Positions 8,930-17,640 of a DNA stretch of 64,000 bases are shown piece by piece; position 1 is the first letter of the stretch; every line of letters starts with the position of its first letter. Source of the stretch: UKL13-2 sp947085425 (GTDB lineage Bacteria > Pseudomonadota > Gammaproteobacteria > Burkholderiales > Usitatibacteraceae); NCBI GenBank assembly GCA_947085425.1, contig CAMTWK010000021.1, forward strand, positions 124,001-188,000, given 5' to 3'. Both the position numbers and the translations under genes were made by a program. The notes under the pieces are model-generated. The model did not search any database. It was not told the origin of the DNA and saw nothing but the letters and a program-made list of their open reading frames with translations.

Positions 8930-8963
8930 ATTATATTGACAATTATATTGATGTCAATATAAT
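8930..8963. promoter_or_regulatory. Interleaved divergent promoters inside a 34-base dyad operator
   Basis: The plus strand has TTGACA (8936-8941), a 16-base spacer and TATAAT (8958-8963). The minus strand has TTGACA (8957-8952), a 16-base spacer and TATAAT (8935-8930). Both match the sigma-70 consensus exactly. The outer arms ATTATATTGAC (8930-8940) and GTCAATATAAT (8953-8963) are perfect inverted repeats; the 10-base unit ATTATATTGA occurs at 8930 and 8942 directly and at 8954-8963 inverted, giving three half-sites. An ArsR-family dimer bound here would block both promoters. It lies between the adaptor gene (start 8839) and the repressor gene (start 9047). Confidence 0.88.
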
Positions 8964-9046
8964 GATGGAAATTGTTTTGACCATCGATCGTGATTTATTG
9001 CGACCGACGTACACTATCGCACCACTATTCACAGCGAGGAACCACC

Positions 9047-9397
9047 ATGGCGATCGATATAACCGGAGTCGATTTACATAGTATGCGCGCGGCTGCCGAG
9101 CGTGGTTGCAGCATGCTCAAGACCTTATCCAATCCGGATCGGCTGTTGCTGCTTTGTAGAATTGCCCAAGGTGAATGTAGCGTCGGCGAACTGGAGGAGG
9201 CGCTGGGCATTCATCAACCGACCCTGTCCCAACAACTCGGAGTATTGCGCGATGAAGGGCTGGTTGAAACCAGACGCGATGGCAAGCGCATCTATTATTC
9301 GGTCGCCAGCCCCGAGGCGATGGCCGTTATGCAAGTTTTGTATAACGAGTTCTGCAAGACCTCGCCAACCAAATCACGATCGGCAGCCAAGGGTTAA
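9047..9397 (+). CDS. bigR: ArsR-family repressor, BigR/SqrR-like persulfide sensor
   Basis: 116 residues, start ATG 9047 with GAGGAACC upstream; an in-frame start at 8990 has no RBS. Winged helix-turn-helix: LKTLSNPDRLLLLCRIAQGECSVGELEEALG, recognition helix HQPTLSQQLGVLRDEGLV, wing TRRDGKRIYYSV. The Cys in LLLLC and the Cys in the last helix (LYNEFCK) correspond in position to the two redox Cys of SqrR/BigR, which form a tetrasulfide bridge with sulfane sulfur and release DNA; extra Cys occur in RGCSML and GECSV. The ArsR metal-site ELCVCDL is absent. It is divergent from the pump/YeeE/rhodanese operon and probably represses both that operon and itself through 8930-8963. The symbol is by similarity of motif, not confirmed orthology. 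Confidence 0.85.
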   Translation: MAIDITGVDLHSMRAAAERGCSMLKTLSNPDRLLLLCRIAQGECSVGELEEALGIHQPTLSQQLGVLRDEGLVETRRDGKRIYYSVASPEAMAVMQVLYNEFCKTSPTKSRSAAKG

Positions 9398-9685
9398 TCT
9401 CCCATTCCGGTCGGCCATGCCGACCTGCAGGACCCCGTCGATTATTGGTAATAAAAGATGTCAATCCGCGCGATTGCAGTTAGACTGGCGACCTATTGCA
9501 AAACTCGTTGCCTACCGGTCTTATTCAGAACTTTTTTCCTGAAAATGTCCGTCTGACAATGACTTTTAATATTTACGACGTTTGAAACGGGTGTTGCTGG
9601 ACTCCGTTTTTTCCATGGCCTGCGCGGCCGTTGTCTTTATAATTCAACGCTTTATTCGCACCATCATCAAACGGGATTGTATTGA

Positions 9686-11194
9686 ATGGTCACGAACACC
9701 ACGCCACCGTCGGCAACGCCTGTTGCCGTTCCGCTCGACACCATGCGCTTTCAAGCCGACCCCTGGGCCGATCAAACCATCGCCACCATTCTGGGTCATT
9801 GGGACGAGCCATCAATAACCAATAACAAAGCGGCAGAGGCACAAATTGAAGACCATTGGCGTCCGCAATGGCAAAAACTTGCCGCAGTCAATCGGGTATT
9901 TTCGGCTTGGACGAGCAACAGCGCATTGCAGAATTGGCGCGCGGCAGGCTCCGACCTGCAGACAGACGTTGCCGCTGCCATCGAAAATTACGTGCAGGCG
10001 GCAAAACAAATGCCGGATTGGGTTGATCCCGAAAAAATTGCCAGAGCGGAAACCTTGTTTGTCGAGCATGGCGCGTTATCCGTGACCTTGCTGTTCTGCG
10101 CCAGCCTGCCACAGTGTTATGTGGTGCCGGATTTGTCGGCCGTTTTGCAAGTGACCGGAAAATTGGAAGAACACACCGAATACCGGGTGCGTTCAACCGG
10201 CGCCATGATTTTTCCGGTGATGATGAAGGGTGGGCTGACCGATGGGTTTGGCGCGGGGCTGGCGCAAACATTTAAAGTGCGCCTGATCCATGCCACCATC
10301 CGTCATCTGATCCTGCGCCAAAGTCCGCAATTGTTGATGGCAAAAATGGATACGGCAAAAACGCTGGGTGGGGCAGAAGGCAGGGGTGAAGCCGGCCTGG
10401 TTGCCCCACTGGATGTCTTGTCGCCGAATGACACCATGCATCACACGTTATTCGTCAATGGCTGGGATACCGAGGCGCGCGGGTTGCCCTGTAATCAAGA
10501 AGAGCTGGCCTACACCCTGCTGACGTTCAGTTATGTTTTTTTGCAGGGGTTGCGTTCACTTGGTGTTGGGTTGCCCAAGGACGATGAAGAAGCTTATTTA
10601 CACGCATGGAATCTTTGCGGGCACTTTCTTGGCATTCAGCACTCGTTGATGGCCAACACCATGGAAGAGGCGAAACGCATGTTTGACGACATGCAGGCGC
10701 GCGGTCGCAAGGGGCAAACGGTGCAACCGGTTTTACCTGATCCGCGGCCGAAGCTCGGTAGCGCCTTGATGAACGCGATGTCGACCGTTATTCCATTCAA
10801 AATCGCCAAACCATTTCCGGTGTTGATGACACGCTATTTATGTGGCTCGGCGTCGTCAAAGGACTTGGGGTTAAACGGCGCGGTTTCGTGGGCGTCTAAA
10901 TCCCTGTTCTACGCCATCATGTTGGTGGCGCGATTGATTGACCACACGGTGCGTAAATTTTCACCACAGTTTTCTATGTGCAGATTTATTACCCGGGTAC
11001 TCGGGTATCAACTCATCACCCGTTTGATGATGGATCAAACCCGGCCGTTGCGGGTACCCGAGCATCTGTCGAGTGATATGGACGTGATGCTGAATCGTTG
11101 GGGCCGTGACCGATCGGCACCCGCGTGGTTGAATAAATTTGAAGGACTGCTGACCACCAAAAATGGTTGGGGCAGTGAAAATAAAACCACTTAA
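9686..11194 (+). CDS. Oxygenase MpaB/Lcp-like family protein (DUF2236)
   Basis: 502 residues, no signal peptide. The central part, RVRSTGAMIFPVMMKGG followed by FKVRLIHATIRHLIL (about residues 170-215), is the conserved segment of the DUF2236 family that includes latex-clearing protein Lcp and MpaB; the His in RLIHA matches the haem-ligand position in Lcp. Further conserved parts are NQEELAYTLLTFSYVFLQGLRSLG and HAWNLCGHFLGI. Members are haem oxygenases cleaving or oxidising hydrophobic substrates, or are of unknown role. A substrate cannot be assigned here. The 288 bases upstream contain nothing I recognise. The next gene, a GGDEF cyclase, begins 12 bases downstream, suggesting co-transcription. 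Confidence 0.82.
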   Translation: MVTNTTPPSATPVAVPLDTMRFQADPWADQTIATILGHWDEPSITNNKAAEAQIEDHWRPQWQKLAAVNRVFSAWTSNSALQNWRAAGSDLQTDVAAAIENYVQAAKQMPDWVDPEKIARAETLFVEHGALSVTLLFCASLPQCYVVPDLSAVLQVTGKLEEHTEYRVRSTGAMIFPVMMKGGLTDGFGAGLAQTFKVRLIHATIRHLILRQSPQLLMAKMDTAKTLGGAEGRGEAGLVAPLDVLSPNDTMHHTLFVNGWDTEARGLPCNQEELAYTLLTFSYVFLQGLRSLGVGLPKDDEEAYLHAWNLCGHFLGIQHSLMANTMEEAKRMFDDMQARGRKGQTVQPVLPDPRPKLGSALMNAMSTVIPFKIAKPFPVLMTRYLCGSASSKDLGLNGAVSWASKSLFYAIMLVARLIDHTVRKFSPQFSMCRFITRVLGYQLITRLMMDQTRPLRVPEHLSSDMDVMLNRWGRDRSAPAWLNKFEGLLTTKNGWGSENKTT

Positions 11195-11206
11195 CCGTAC
11201 ATTTAC

Positions 11207-12964
11207 TTGATCTTTTCAGAAAATTTTTCGGCCACACAATTGCGCCGATTGTTTATTCAGTTGCTGTTGATGGCCGCAACGTCCATCGCCGGCTGGTCTG
11301 CCTCTGCGCAGCAGCAATTGTTATTGATGGATAGCGCCGGGCGGGTTGATCCGTGGCCGTCGATCACAACGCTGGTCGATTTAAAGGGTCAATTTACTCT
11401 GGAAACTGTCGTCAAACGATCAAGCGAGTTTACCGTTCCAAAATCGGCCTATGCAACGTTGGGTTTTAAAGAAGGTGTCGAGTGGTTGCGGTTGCCGTTT
11501 GCGGTCGCCGCCGATTCAGACGGTGATTGGATTCTGGATATTGATTACGCCTTGTTGAATCGGGTGGATGTTTTTTTTCTGCGTGACGGCGAATTGTACA
11601 AAGCCCTTCATTTGGGCAACGACCAGGCCGCATCGGCGCGGGGTATCGCCAGTCGTTCTTTGGCGGAAAAAATTTATCTGGTACCGGGTGCGCAGTATGT
11701 AATGTATATGCGGGTCGATACCATCGGCGCGAAAATTTTGCCGATCTCGTTTTATAAGCTGTCGACATTTCATCGCATGGCGATCAACGAACAGATGTTG
11801 CAGGGTTTTCTCACCAGTCTGGCAGTTTCTTTGATTTTGTTTAGCCTGCTGCAATGGGTCAGCCTGCGCGAGTCCATGTACATTAAGTACGCACTGTTGG
11901 TTTTTTCCAGCATGTTGTTTTCGGTGCATTTTTTTGGCATTGGTGAGCTGTATTTGTGGACCGATAACGACTGGTTGCAAAAACATCTGGCCGGCATCAC
12001 TTCGCTGATGGCGGCGTGTGCCACCGCCTTGTTTATTGATGATGTGCTCGGTGTTGACTACACCCGCAGGCTCAGGCTGGTATTGCGCGGTGTGGCCGCA
12101 GTGTTGGCATTGTCAGCTTTGGCGCACGCGCTGGACTTCATTAATATCCGGCAGGTCGGTGTGTTGATGGGCACACTCGGTTTGTTACCGGCGCTGATTG
12201 GCGTGCCGGGTGCCATCACCCGCATTCATCGCGGCGACGTAATCGGCACCTATTTTTTCATCGCCTGGATCGGCTATTTTGTTGCCAGCGCCATCATGGT
12301 CGGCGTCGTCAAAGGTTATATCGGCGTGAATTTTTGGACTATGCATTCGTTTCAGATTGGTGCAACACTCGATATGCTGGTGTTTTTGCGCATCGCGGTA
12401 TTACGTTCAGCAGTGGTGCATGTGGCCGCGCGGCGGGCAAATATTGAGCGTGAAAATCTGATTTCGCTGGCGCATACCGATTCGTTAACAGGACTGCTCA
12501 ATCGTCGCGGCTTGAACGAAATTCTGGATAAAAACTTGAAAAATATGTCCGGCGATAAATTGCTGGTGATTTTTATCATGGATTTGGACCGTTTTAAGCC
12601 GGTGAATGACCGTTATGGACACGATGTCGGTGATCAGTTGCTGATCCTGGTGGCGAGTCGCCTGCGCAGTACCGTTCGCGGCGCGGATATTGTCGCGCGC
12701 TTCGGCGGTGATGAGTTTGTGGTGATGGCGACTGGCTTGCAGGATGAGCAGCAGGCCAAGGAGTTGGGCACCAAGTTGGTCGCGGCCATTGCCGCGCCGT
12801 TTGCGTTGGAGACCCATGTGTGCCAAGTGGGTGCGACCGTTGGGTATGCGATCGCACCGACCGATGGTATGGATGGTGCCAGTTTGCTTAAATTGGCGGA
12901 TGCGGCAATGTATGCCGGTAAGCAGGATGGCCTGGATTGTGTGCAACGGGCGGTCACATCCTGA
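11207..12964 (+). CDS. 7TM-DISM sensor diguanylate cyclase
   Basis: 585 residues. A signal-peptide-like start (RRLFIQLLLMAATSIAGWSASA), then a periplasmic DISMED2-type beta domain (about 40-190) with VEWLRLPFAVA and WILDIDYALLNRVDVFF, seven transmembrane helices (about 205-405) and a C-terminal GGDEF domain (about 425-580). The active-site motif is intact (RFGGDEFVVMA), as are DSLTGLLNRRG and DLDRFKPVND, so it should make c-di-GMP; an RxxD inhibitory site is not obvious upstream of GGDEF. The start is uncertain: TTG at 11207 (12 bases after the previous stop) or TTG at 11243 just before RR; no ATG precedes the signal sequence and no clear RBS is seen. Likely responds to an extracellular carbohydrate or small ligand. 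Confidence 0.9.
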   Translation: MIFSENFSATQLRRLFIQLLLMAATSIAGWSASAQQQLLLMDSAGRVDPWPSITTLVDLKGQFTLETVVKRSSEFTVPKSAYATLGFKEGVEWLRLPFAVAADSDGDWILDIDYALLNRVDVFFLRDGELYKALHLGNDQAASARGIASRSLAEKIYLVPGAQYVMYMRVDTIGAKILPISFYKLSTFHRMAINEQMLQGFLTSLAVSLILFSLLQWVSLRESMYIKYALLVFSSMLFSVHFFGIGELYLWTDNDWLQKHLAGITSLMAACATALFIDDVLGVDYTRRLRLVLRGVAAVLALSALAHALDFINIRQVGVLMGTLGLLPALIGVPGAITRIHRGDVIGTYFFIAWIGYFVASAIMVGVVKGYIGVNFWTMHSFQIGATLDMLVFLRIAVLRSAVVHVAARRANIERENLISLAHTDSLTGLLNRRGLNEILDKNLKNMSGDKLLVIFIMDLDRFKPVNDRYGHDVGDQLLILVASRLRSTVRGADIVARFGGDEFVVMATGLQDEQQAKELGTKLVAAIAAPFALETHVCQVGATVGYAIAPTDGMDGASLLKLADAAMYAGKQDGLDCVQRAVTS

Positions 12965-13152
12965 TGGTGCATTTGGTGCGGCGTATTCTGCAATTGGTCG
13001 ATTAATGGTTCATGTTGTTTGTATATGGGTTTATATTCAAACCTGATCCACGCGCCAGATGTTGGCAACCAATCGGTGGCAATCAATCGATCCGGTCGTT
13101 TTCTTGCCAACGACGCGAACAAGCAACCACACTATTTTTTGGAGACGACATC

Positions 13153-13542
13153 ATGACCATGGCCGACGAATTGCAAAAATTACAAACCTTGCGTGATCAA
13201 GGTACCCTGACCGACGACGAGTTTCAGGCTGCCAAGCAGCGCATCATCAAAGAAGATGCCACCTACTATGCCCAAAGAGAGTCACCGCGGTCGAGCCCGC
13301 CGGCAGCCGGGGCGCCGACTATTTTTAATACCATGACCCGCTCTCAAGACGATCGCTGGATTGGCGGCGTCTGTGGTGGCTTGTCCGTATCGACTGGAAT
13401 TCCAGCTTGGGCGTGGCGAATTTTATTCGTGCTCACCGCCTTGTTGCATGGCTTGGGCTTGCTCATGTATATCCTATTGTGGATATTTGTGCCGCTGGCA
13501 AAACCCGATTCGTCACAATCGTCCGACCTGTTTCGCCCCTAA
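13153..13542 (+). CDS. SHOCT-PspC domain membrane protein
   Basis: 129 residues from the ATG at 13153, preceded by GGAGA. N-terminal SHOCT-like helix pair (MADELQKLQTLRDQGTLTDDEF, about 3-35), a Pro/Ser linker, then a PspC domain (about 60-120): the Arg/Asp-rich entry RSQDDRWIGGVCGGLS, the GIPAWAWRILFVL segment and a second hydrophobic stretch GLGLLMYILLWIFVPLA. PspC proteins act in inner-membrane stress responses. It appears monocistronic, with two terminator-like hairpins directly after it. Confidence 0.85.
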   Translation: MTMADELQKLQTLRDQGTLTDDEFQAAKQRIIKEDATYYAQRESPRSSPPAAGAPTIFNTMTRSQDDRWIGGVCGGLSVSTGIPAWAWRILFVLTALLHGLGLLMYILLWIFVPLAKPDSSQSSDLFRP

Positions 13543-13553
13543 AACCATCCCCA

Positions 13554-13585
13554 GGTCTGGTTTTCCAAACCAGGCCTTTGCCTTT
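13554..13585 (+). terminator. Rho-independent terminator after the PspC gene
   Basis: GGTCTGGTTT (13554-13563) pairs with AAACCAGGCC (13567-13576) with one G-U pair, followed by a pyrimidine/T-rich tract. It begins 12 bases after the stop codon. Confidence 0.7.
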
Positions 13586-13586
13586 T

Positions 13587-13626
13587 AATCGGCGCGCCTT
13601 TTGCAGAGTCGCGCCGATTTTACTTT
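13587..13626. terminator. Second terminator-like hairpin
   Basis: AATCGGCGCG (13587-13596) and CGCGCCGATT (13610-13619) are perfect 10-base inverted repeats with a 13-base loop, followed by a T-rich run. It probably backs up the preceding terminator. Confidence 0.65.
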
Positions 13627-13643
13627 TTGGTGTGGTGGGTAGT

Positions 13644-13891
13644 TAGCCTGCATATTTCACGGCTCGGCCGCACTCGGCTTGGAGACTGGCCCGTTAAGTT
13701 TTATTGCACTTTGTCATCCAATTTGGTTTTGATCGAACATGGCGCCTTTGCGCCCGATAACATGCCGCTGAACAAACGCTTTTGCGTTCTCTTCCCGCGC
13801 TCATTTTCCAAACACGACCGGCTATGACGTGGTCAGTCGAACGAAAAATCGCACGCCCATCGACCCACCCTCGAACGCAATGTGCAGGTTG
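13644..13891 (-). repeat. MITE-like element, diverged copy (family A)
   Basis: The left end TAGCCTGCATATTTCACGG is identical to the termini of the copies at 24672 and 42936. The interior aligns in reverse orientation to those copies: the stretch around 13829-13878 (GGTCAGTCGAACGAAAAATCG and following) mirrors their GGTCAGTCGAGC part, and the right end TGTGCAGGTT is a degraded terminal repeat. The length, about 248 bases, matches. Divergence is much greater than between the other two copies, so this is an old insertion. The rest of the gap up to 14148 holds no gene I can support. Confidence 0.7.
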
Positions 13892-14148
13892 GTTCGCGCT
13901 GTTCACTCTGCCGGACGAGTTGGGGCCATCCGCTGCTTGTGTTTCGTCCGGCAACACTGGTTCGCTTCTGGCAGTGGTCACTTGGCGAAAATGGACTAAA
14001 CAGTCCGGCGAGAAAAATAAAATGTGGCGTAATAGGTGACAACACACCCGAGCGGTGCTGACCGCGTGTAGACTTCTGGCTGCCCCGTATAAAATATCCA
14101 ATAAATCTGCGGCCCGATAAAATCACATCCGCGCCCATGGGAGGGCAC

Positions 14149-14796
14149 ATGATATTTGCCAAGTTGTTACCGCGCGAAGCCAATTTTTTTGAAATGTTTA
14201 ACCAGCACGCCGGACATACGACCGACGCGGCACGCTCGTTTGCCAAACTCGTTGCCAACTATGGTGATTTGACGTTGCGGGAACAGTACACCAAAGAGGT
14301 GAACGACGCCGAACATGCGGCAGATCGGGTCACCCGCGAGGTAAACCACCATTTGCACAAAACATTTATCACGCCGATTGATCGCGAGCATATTTTTTCT
14401 CTAATCAATACCATGGACGATGTTGCCGATCTGTTTCAGGACAGCGCAGAGACCATGTCGCTTTATGACGTGCGTCACATGACAGACGACATGGTGCGTT
14501 TGACCGATTTGGCGGTGAAATGCTGTGAGCGCCTGCGCCATTGTGTGTCCTTGATCAGCGGAATGGCCAAGGCCGATATCGCTGATGCCGCATTGCGGAC
14601 TTGTGAAGAAATTGATCAGCTGGAGTCGGATGCCGACCGGGTAATGCGCGCGGCCATGACCCGATTGTTTCGCGAGGAAGAAGACGTGCGCGAAGTTTTA
14701 AAGCTCAAGGAAATGTATCAACTGTTGGAAACCATCACCGACAAGTGTGAAGATTGTGCCAACTTGATCGAGGGCATCGTCCTCGAAAATTCCTAG
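14149..14796 (+). CDS. DUF47 (PhoU-like) phosphate-transport accessory protein
   Basis: 215 residues; ATG 14149 chosen because GGGAGG lies directly upstream at proper spacing. All-helical PhoU-like/DUF47 family: LLPREANFFEMFNQHAGHT at the start, HEADRVTREV-type segment (DAEHAADRVTREVNHHLHKTF), the metal-binding-like DREHIFSLINTMDDVAD and the closing KCEDCANLIEGIVLENS. These proteins accompany PiT phosphate permeases and modulate them. The PiT gene starts 7 bases downstream, so the two form an operon. Confidence 0.92.
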   Translation: MIFAKLLPREANFFEMFNQHAGHTTDAARSFAKLVANYGDLTLREQYTKEVNDAEHAADRVTREVNHHLHKTFITPIDREHIFSLINTMDDVADLFQDSAETMSLYDVRHMTDDMVRLTDLAVKCCERLRHCVSLISGMAKADIADAALRTCEEIDQLESDADRVMRAAMTRLFREEEDVREVLKLKEMYQLLETITDKCEDCANLIEGIVLENS

Positions 14797-14803
14797 ACGA
14801 AAA

Positions 14804-15817
14804 ATGGCTGAAAGTGCACAAGTTGCCCTGTGGGTGGTGATTCTGTTGGTGTTGTTGGCGCTGGCGTTCGATTTTATGAATGGCTTCCACGATGCCGCCA
14901 ATTCCATCGCCACCGTGGTATCCACCGGCGTATTAAAGCCCGGTTATGCCGTCCTGTTCGCGGCTTTTTTTAATTTCATCGCCATATTTGTTTTTCACCT
15001 GAGTGTGGCCGCAACGGTTGGCAAGGGCATTGTTGATGCGGGGGTGGTGGATACCCATGTTGTTTTTGGCGCCTTGGTCGGTGCCATCACCTGGAACCTG
15101 ATCACCTGGTATTACGGCATTCCCAGCAGCTCCTCACATGCCTTGATCGGCGGTATTGTCGGCGCGGTTATTGTCAAAGCAGGGCCGGGGGCATTGATAT
15201 CTGCCGGCGTCATAAAAACGGTTGCATTCATTTTTGTTTCACCGGTGCTCGGTTATCTATTGGGCTCGTTGATGATGTTGATCGTTTCGTGGGTTTGTCG
15301 ACGTTCCACGCCGATTAAAGTCGATCGCTGGTTTCGACGCCTGCAGATTGTTTCCGCAGGCGCTTACAGTCTTGGCCACGGTGGCAACGACGCGCAAAAA
15401 ACCATTGGTATTGTCTGGATGTTGTTGATCGCCACCGGCTATATCTCCGCGGGTGATGCGGCCCCACCGATGTGGGTGATTGTGTCTTGTTACGCGGCGA
15501 TCGCGCTCGGCACGATGTTTGGTGGCTGGCGGATTGTCAAAACCATGGGCCAAAAAATTACCAAATTAAAACCAGTTGGTGGCTTTTGTGCCGAAACGGG
15601 CGGGGCCATCACTTTGTTTCTCGCCACCGGAATGGGCATCCCGGTTTCCACCACCCATACCATTGCCGGTGCCATTGTTGGTGTGGGCTCCACACGGCGC
15701 ATGAGCGCGGTGCGTTGGGGAGTGGCGGGTAATATAGTCTGGGCATGGATTTTCACCATTCCGGCCAGCGCATTGGTTGCGGCAATTGCCTATTTGCTGA
15801 GCATGCTCATTTTTTAG
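14804..15817 (+). CDS. pit: Inorganic phosphate transporter, PiT family
   Basis: 337 residues, about ten transmembrane helices. Both PiT signature repeats are present: GFHDAANSIATVVST near residue 28 and GHGGNDAQKTIGI near residue 190, carrying the Asp and Asn needed for cation and phosphate binding; the C-terminal half repeats the inner motif as GIPVSTTHTIAGAIVGVG. The shorter size relative to E. coli PitA (about 500) is normal for the DUF47-linked subgroup. It imports phosphate, possibly as a metal-phosphate complex, driven by ion gradient. Confidence 0.93.
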   Translation: MAESAQVALWVVILLVLLALAFDFMNGFHDAANSIATVVSTGVLKPGYAVLFAAFFNFIAIFVFHLSVAATVGKGIVDAGVVDTHVVFGALVGAITWNLITWYYGIPSSSSHALIGGIVGAVIVKAGPGALISAGVIKTVAFIFVSPVLGYLLGSLMMLIVSWVCRRSTPIKVDRWFRRLQIVSAGAYSLGHGGNDAQKTIGIVWMLLIATGYISAGDAAPPMWVIVSCYAAIALGTMFGGWRIVKTMGQKITKLKPVGGFCAETGGAITLFLATGMGIPVSTTHTIAGAIVGVGSTRRMSAVRWGVAGNIVWAWIFTIPASALVAAIAYLLSMLIF

Positions 15818-15896
15818 TCATTTTTGAGTGGCGCTGAGTGCAATAGCACCTGTTCATGGGAAAATGGTTTTCAGGTATTTTTTTTGGATTTTAACC

Positions 15897-16718
15897 GTGT
15901 CCGCAACTAAAATTGAAACAATACACACCGCATTTTACAAATTTGCCCGCGTAGCCGATCCCGAGTCGGTCGCCGTGTCGCTGCGCCATCTGTGTCGGGA
16001 TCTGCTCGGCAGCATTCTGGTCGCAGAGGAAGGCATCAACGGCATGTTGGCCGGCACCGCGGCACAAATTTCCGCCATTGAAGCGGCATTGACCGGTGCG
16101 GACCTTGCCGATGGCATCTTTGCCGGCATGGTATTCAAACGCAGCCCCTGCAAAACAGTGCCATTTCGAAAGTTGAAAGTCCACGTCAAAGCCGAAATTG
16201 TGCCGCTGGGCATTGCCGGTGTCGATGCCACCAAAACCGGCATCGATCTGAGCCCGGCTGAATGGCGCGAGCTGATCAAACAAGATGATGTCGTGCTGCT
16301 GGACAATCGCAACAGTTTTGAATTCCGCCTTGGTCATTTTCAAAATGCCATTGATCCCAAAGTCAGCAACTTTCGCGACTTTCCCAGGTACGTGAGCGAA
16401 CATTTGGACGAATGGAAAAAGGACGGAAAACGCATCGCCATGTATTGCACCGGTGGTATTCGCTGCGAAAAAACCAGTGCGTGGATGCGTGATATGAATA
16501 TTCCGGTCTATCAGCTTGAAGGGGGCATTTTGAATTATTTCAAAGCCATGCCGGATGCCGAAAAGGATTGGCAGGGCGAGTGTTTTGTTTTTGACAACCG
16601 TATTGCCCTCAATACCAAACTCGAAGAAACCGACACCACACTCGAAGATGTGTATAACGACGAGCCCGATGGGGAATGGCGTTTGGCACGGGCGAAGCGG
16701 CTGGATGAGGCCGCCTAA
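15897..16718 (+). CDS. trhO: tRNA uridine-34 5-hydroxylase TrhO (YceA-type rhodanese)
   Basis: 273 residues from a GTG at 15897 (N-terminus SATKIETIHTAFYKFARV fits the family start); GTG 15828 and ATG 15864 are possible longer starts. N-terminal acylphosphatase-like/UPF0176 domain with LVAEEGINGMLAGT, the FKRSPCKTVPFRKLKV linker, then a rhodanese domain with DNRNSFEFRLGHF and the catalytic loop MYCTGGIRCEKTSAWM near residue 185. TrhO hydroxylates wobble uridine in tRNA using oxygen. The downstream pseudouridine synthase overlaps it by 14 bases, so two RNA-modification genes are co-expressed. Confidence 0.9.
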   Translation: MSATKIETIHTAFYKFARVADPESVAVSLRHLCRDLLGSILVAEEGINGMLAGTAAQISAIEAALTGADLADGIFAGMVFKRSPCKTVPFRKLKVHVKAEIVPLGIAGVDATKTGIDLSPAEWRELIKQDDVVLLDNRNSFEFRLGHFQNAIDPKVSNFRDFPRYVSEHLDEWKKDGKRIAMYCTGGIRCEKTSAWMRDMNIPVYQLEGGILNYFKAMPDAEKDWQGECFVFDNRIALNTKLEETDTTLEDVYNDEPDGEWRLARAKRLDEAA

Positions 16719-17640
16719 CATTCATCAACACGCCAAACCGCCGCCGCCCACAAAAAACGGCGTCGGTCCCAGTTGTGTGGTGCTGCCACCAAATGACAAC
16801 GGTCAATGGCCGACCATCTTGGATTTTTTGGTGGTGCGTTTTGCCTCGCTGACCAGGGCGCAAATTGAAGCGCGTCTTGTTAATGGCGACATCAGCAACG
16901 ATCTCGGCCAACCGATATCGCCCGCCACGCCGTACCTTGGTCAACAAAAACTCTATTACTATCGGACAGTGTTGAACGAACCGTCCATTCCGTTTACAGA
17001 ACAAATTTTGTTCGAAGATGAGTTATTGCTGGCGGTGGACAAACCGCACTTTCTGCCGATTGCCCCGGCCGGGCGATTTGTGCAGGAGACGGTATTGGTC
17101 AGGTTGAAAAATAAACTCGGCATTGACACCATTGCGCCGATGCATCGAATTGATCGCGAAACGGCCGGTGTGGTGTTGTTCACCAAACGTCCGGAAACGC
17201 GCGGCGCGTATCAAATGCTATTTCAGAATCGGCAGGTGGATAAACAATATTTGGCGGTGGCACCCTGGCGGGAAAATTTGCAGTTTCCCAAAATCATCCG
17301 CAGCCGGATCGTCGAAAGCGCCCACTTTATGAGCATGATGGAGTGTGACGGCGAGCCGAACGCCGAAACAAACATTGAATTGTTGGCGCATGGTTCAAAA
17401 TATGGCTGGTACCGACTGACACCCCTGACCGGTCGTAAACATCAACTGCGGGTACAAATGGCGGGGCTAGGGTTACCGATCTTGAACGACCAGATCTATC
17501 CTGAGCACCTTGAGCGTAACGATCAAGATCTGACCAAACCGCTGCAATTGCTGGCGCAAGCCATTTCTTTTACCGATCCGATTTCGGGTGAGCGACGGAC
17601 CTTTCAATCACAACGCACGTTGCTGGCAATCGACCAATGA
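16705..17640 (+). CDS. RluA-family 23S/tRNA pseudouridine synthase
   Basis: 311 residues from the ATG at 16705. The catalytic motif HRIDRETAGVVLFTK contains the essential Asp; other family blocks are LLAVDKPHFLPIAPAG and the C-terminal LTGRKHQLRVQMAGLGLPILND. The first 80 residues resemble a weak S4-like RNA-binding region (ARLVNGDISNDLG). Among RluA-type enzymes the extended N-terminus and LAVDKPHFLPIAPAGRFVQET are like the subgroup often labelled pseudouridylate synthase of unknown target. It overlaps both neighbours (trhO by 14, the amidase by 4 bases). Confidence 0.9.
   Translation: MRPPNIHQHAKPPPPTKNGVGPSCVVLPPNDNGQWPTILDFLVVRFASLTRAQIEARLVNGDISNDLGQPISPATPYLGQQKLYYYRTVLNEPSIPFTEQILFEDELLLAVDKPHFLPIAPAGRFVQETVLVRLKNKLGIDTIAPMHRIDRETAGVVLFTKRPETRGAYQMLFQNRQVDKQYLAVAPWRENLQFPKIIRSRIVESAHFMSMMECDGEPNAETNIELLAHGSKYGWYRLTPLTGRKHQLRVQMAGLGLPILNDQIYPEHLERNDQDLTKPLQLLAQAISFTDPISGERRTFQSQRTLLAIDQ

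Noticed and set aside
13012..13152. N-terminal extension of the PspC protein from 13012
   Set aside because: The ATG at 13153 has a good GGAGA site, and the extension has no conserved character and many rare features.
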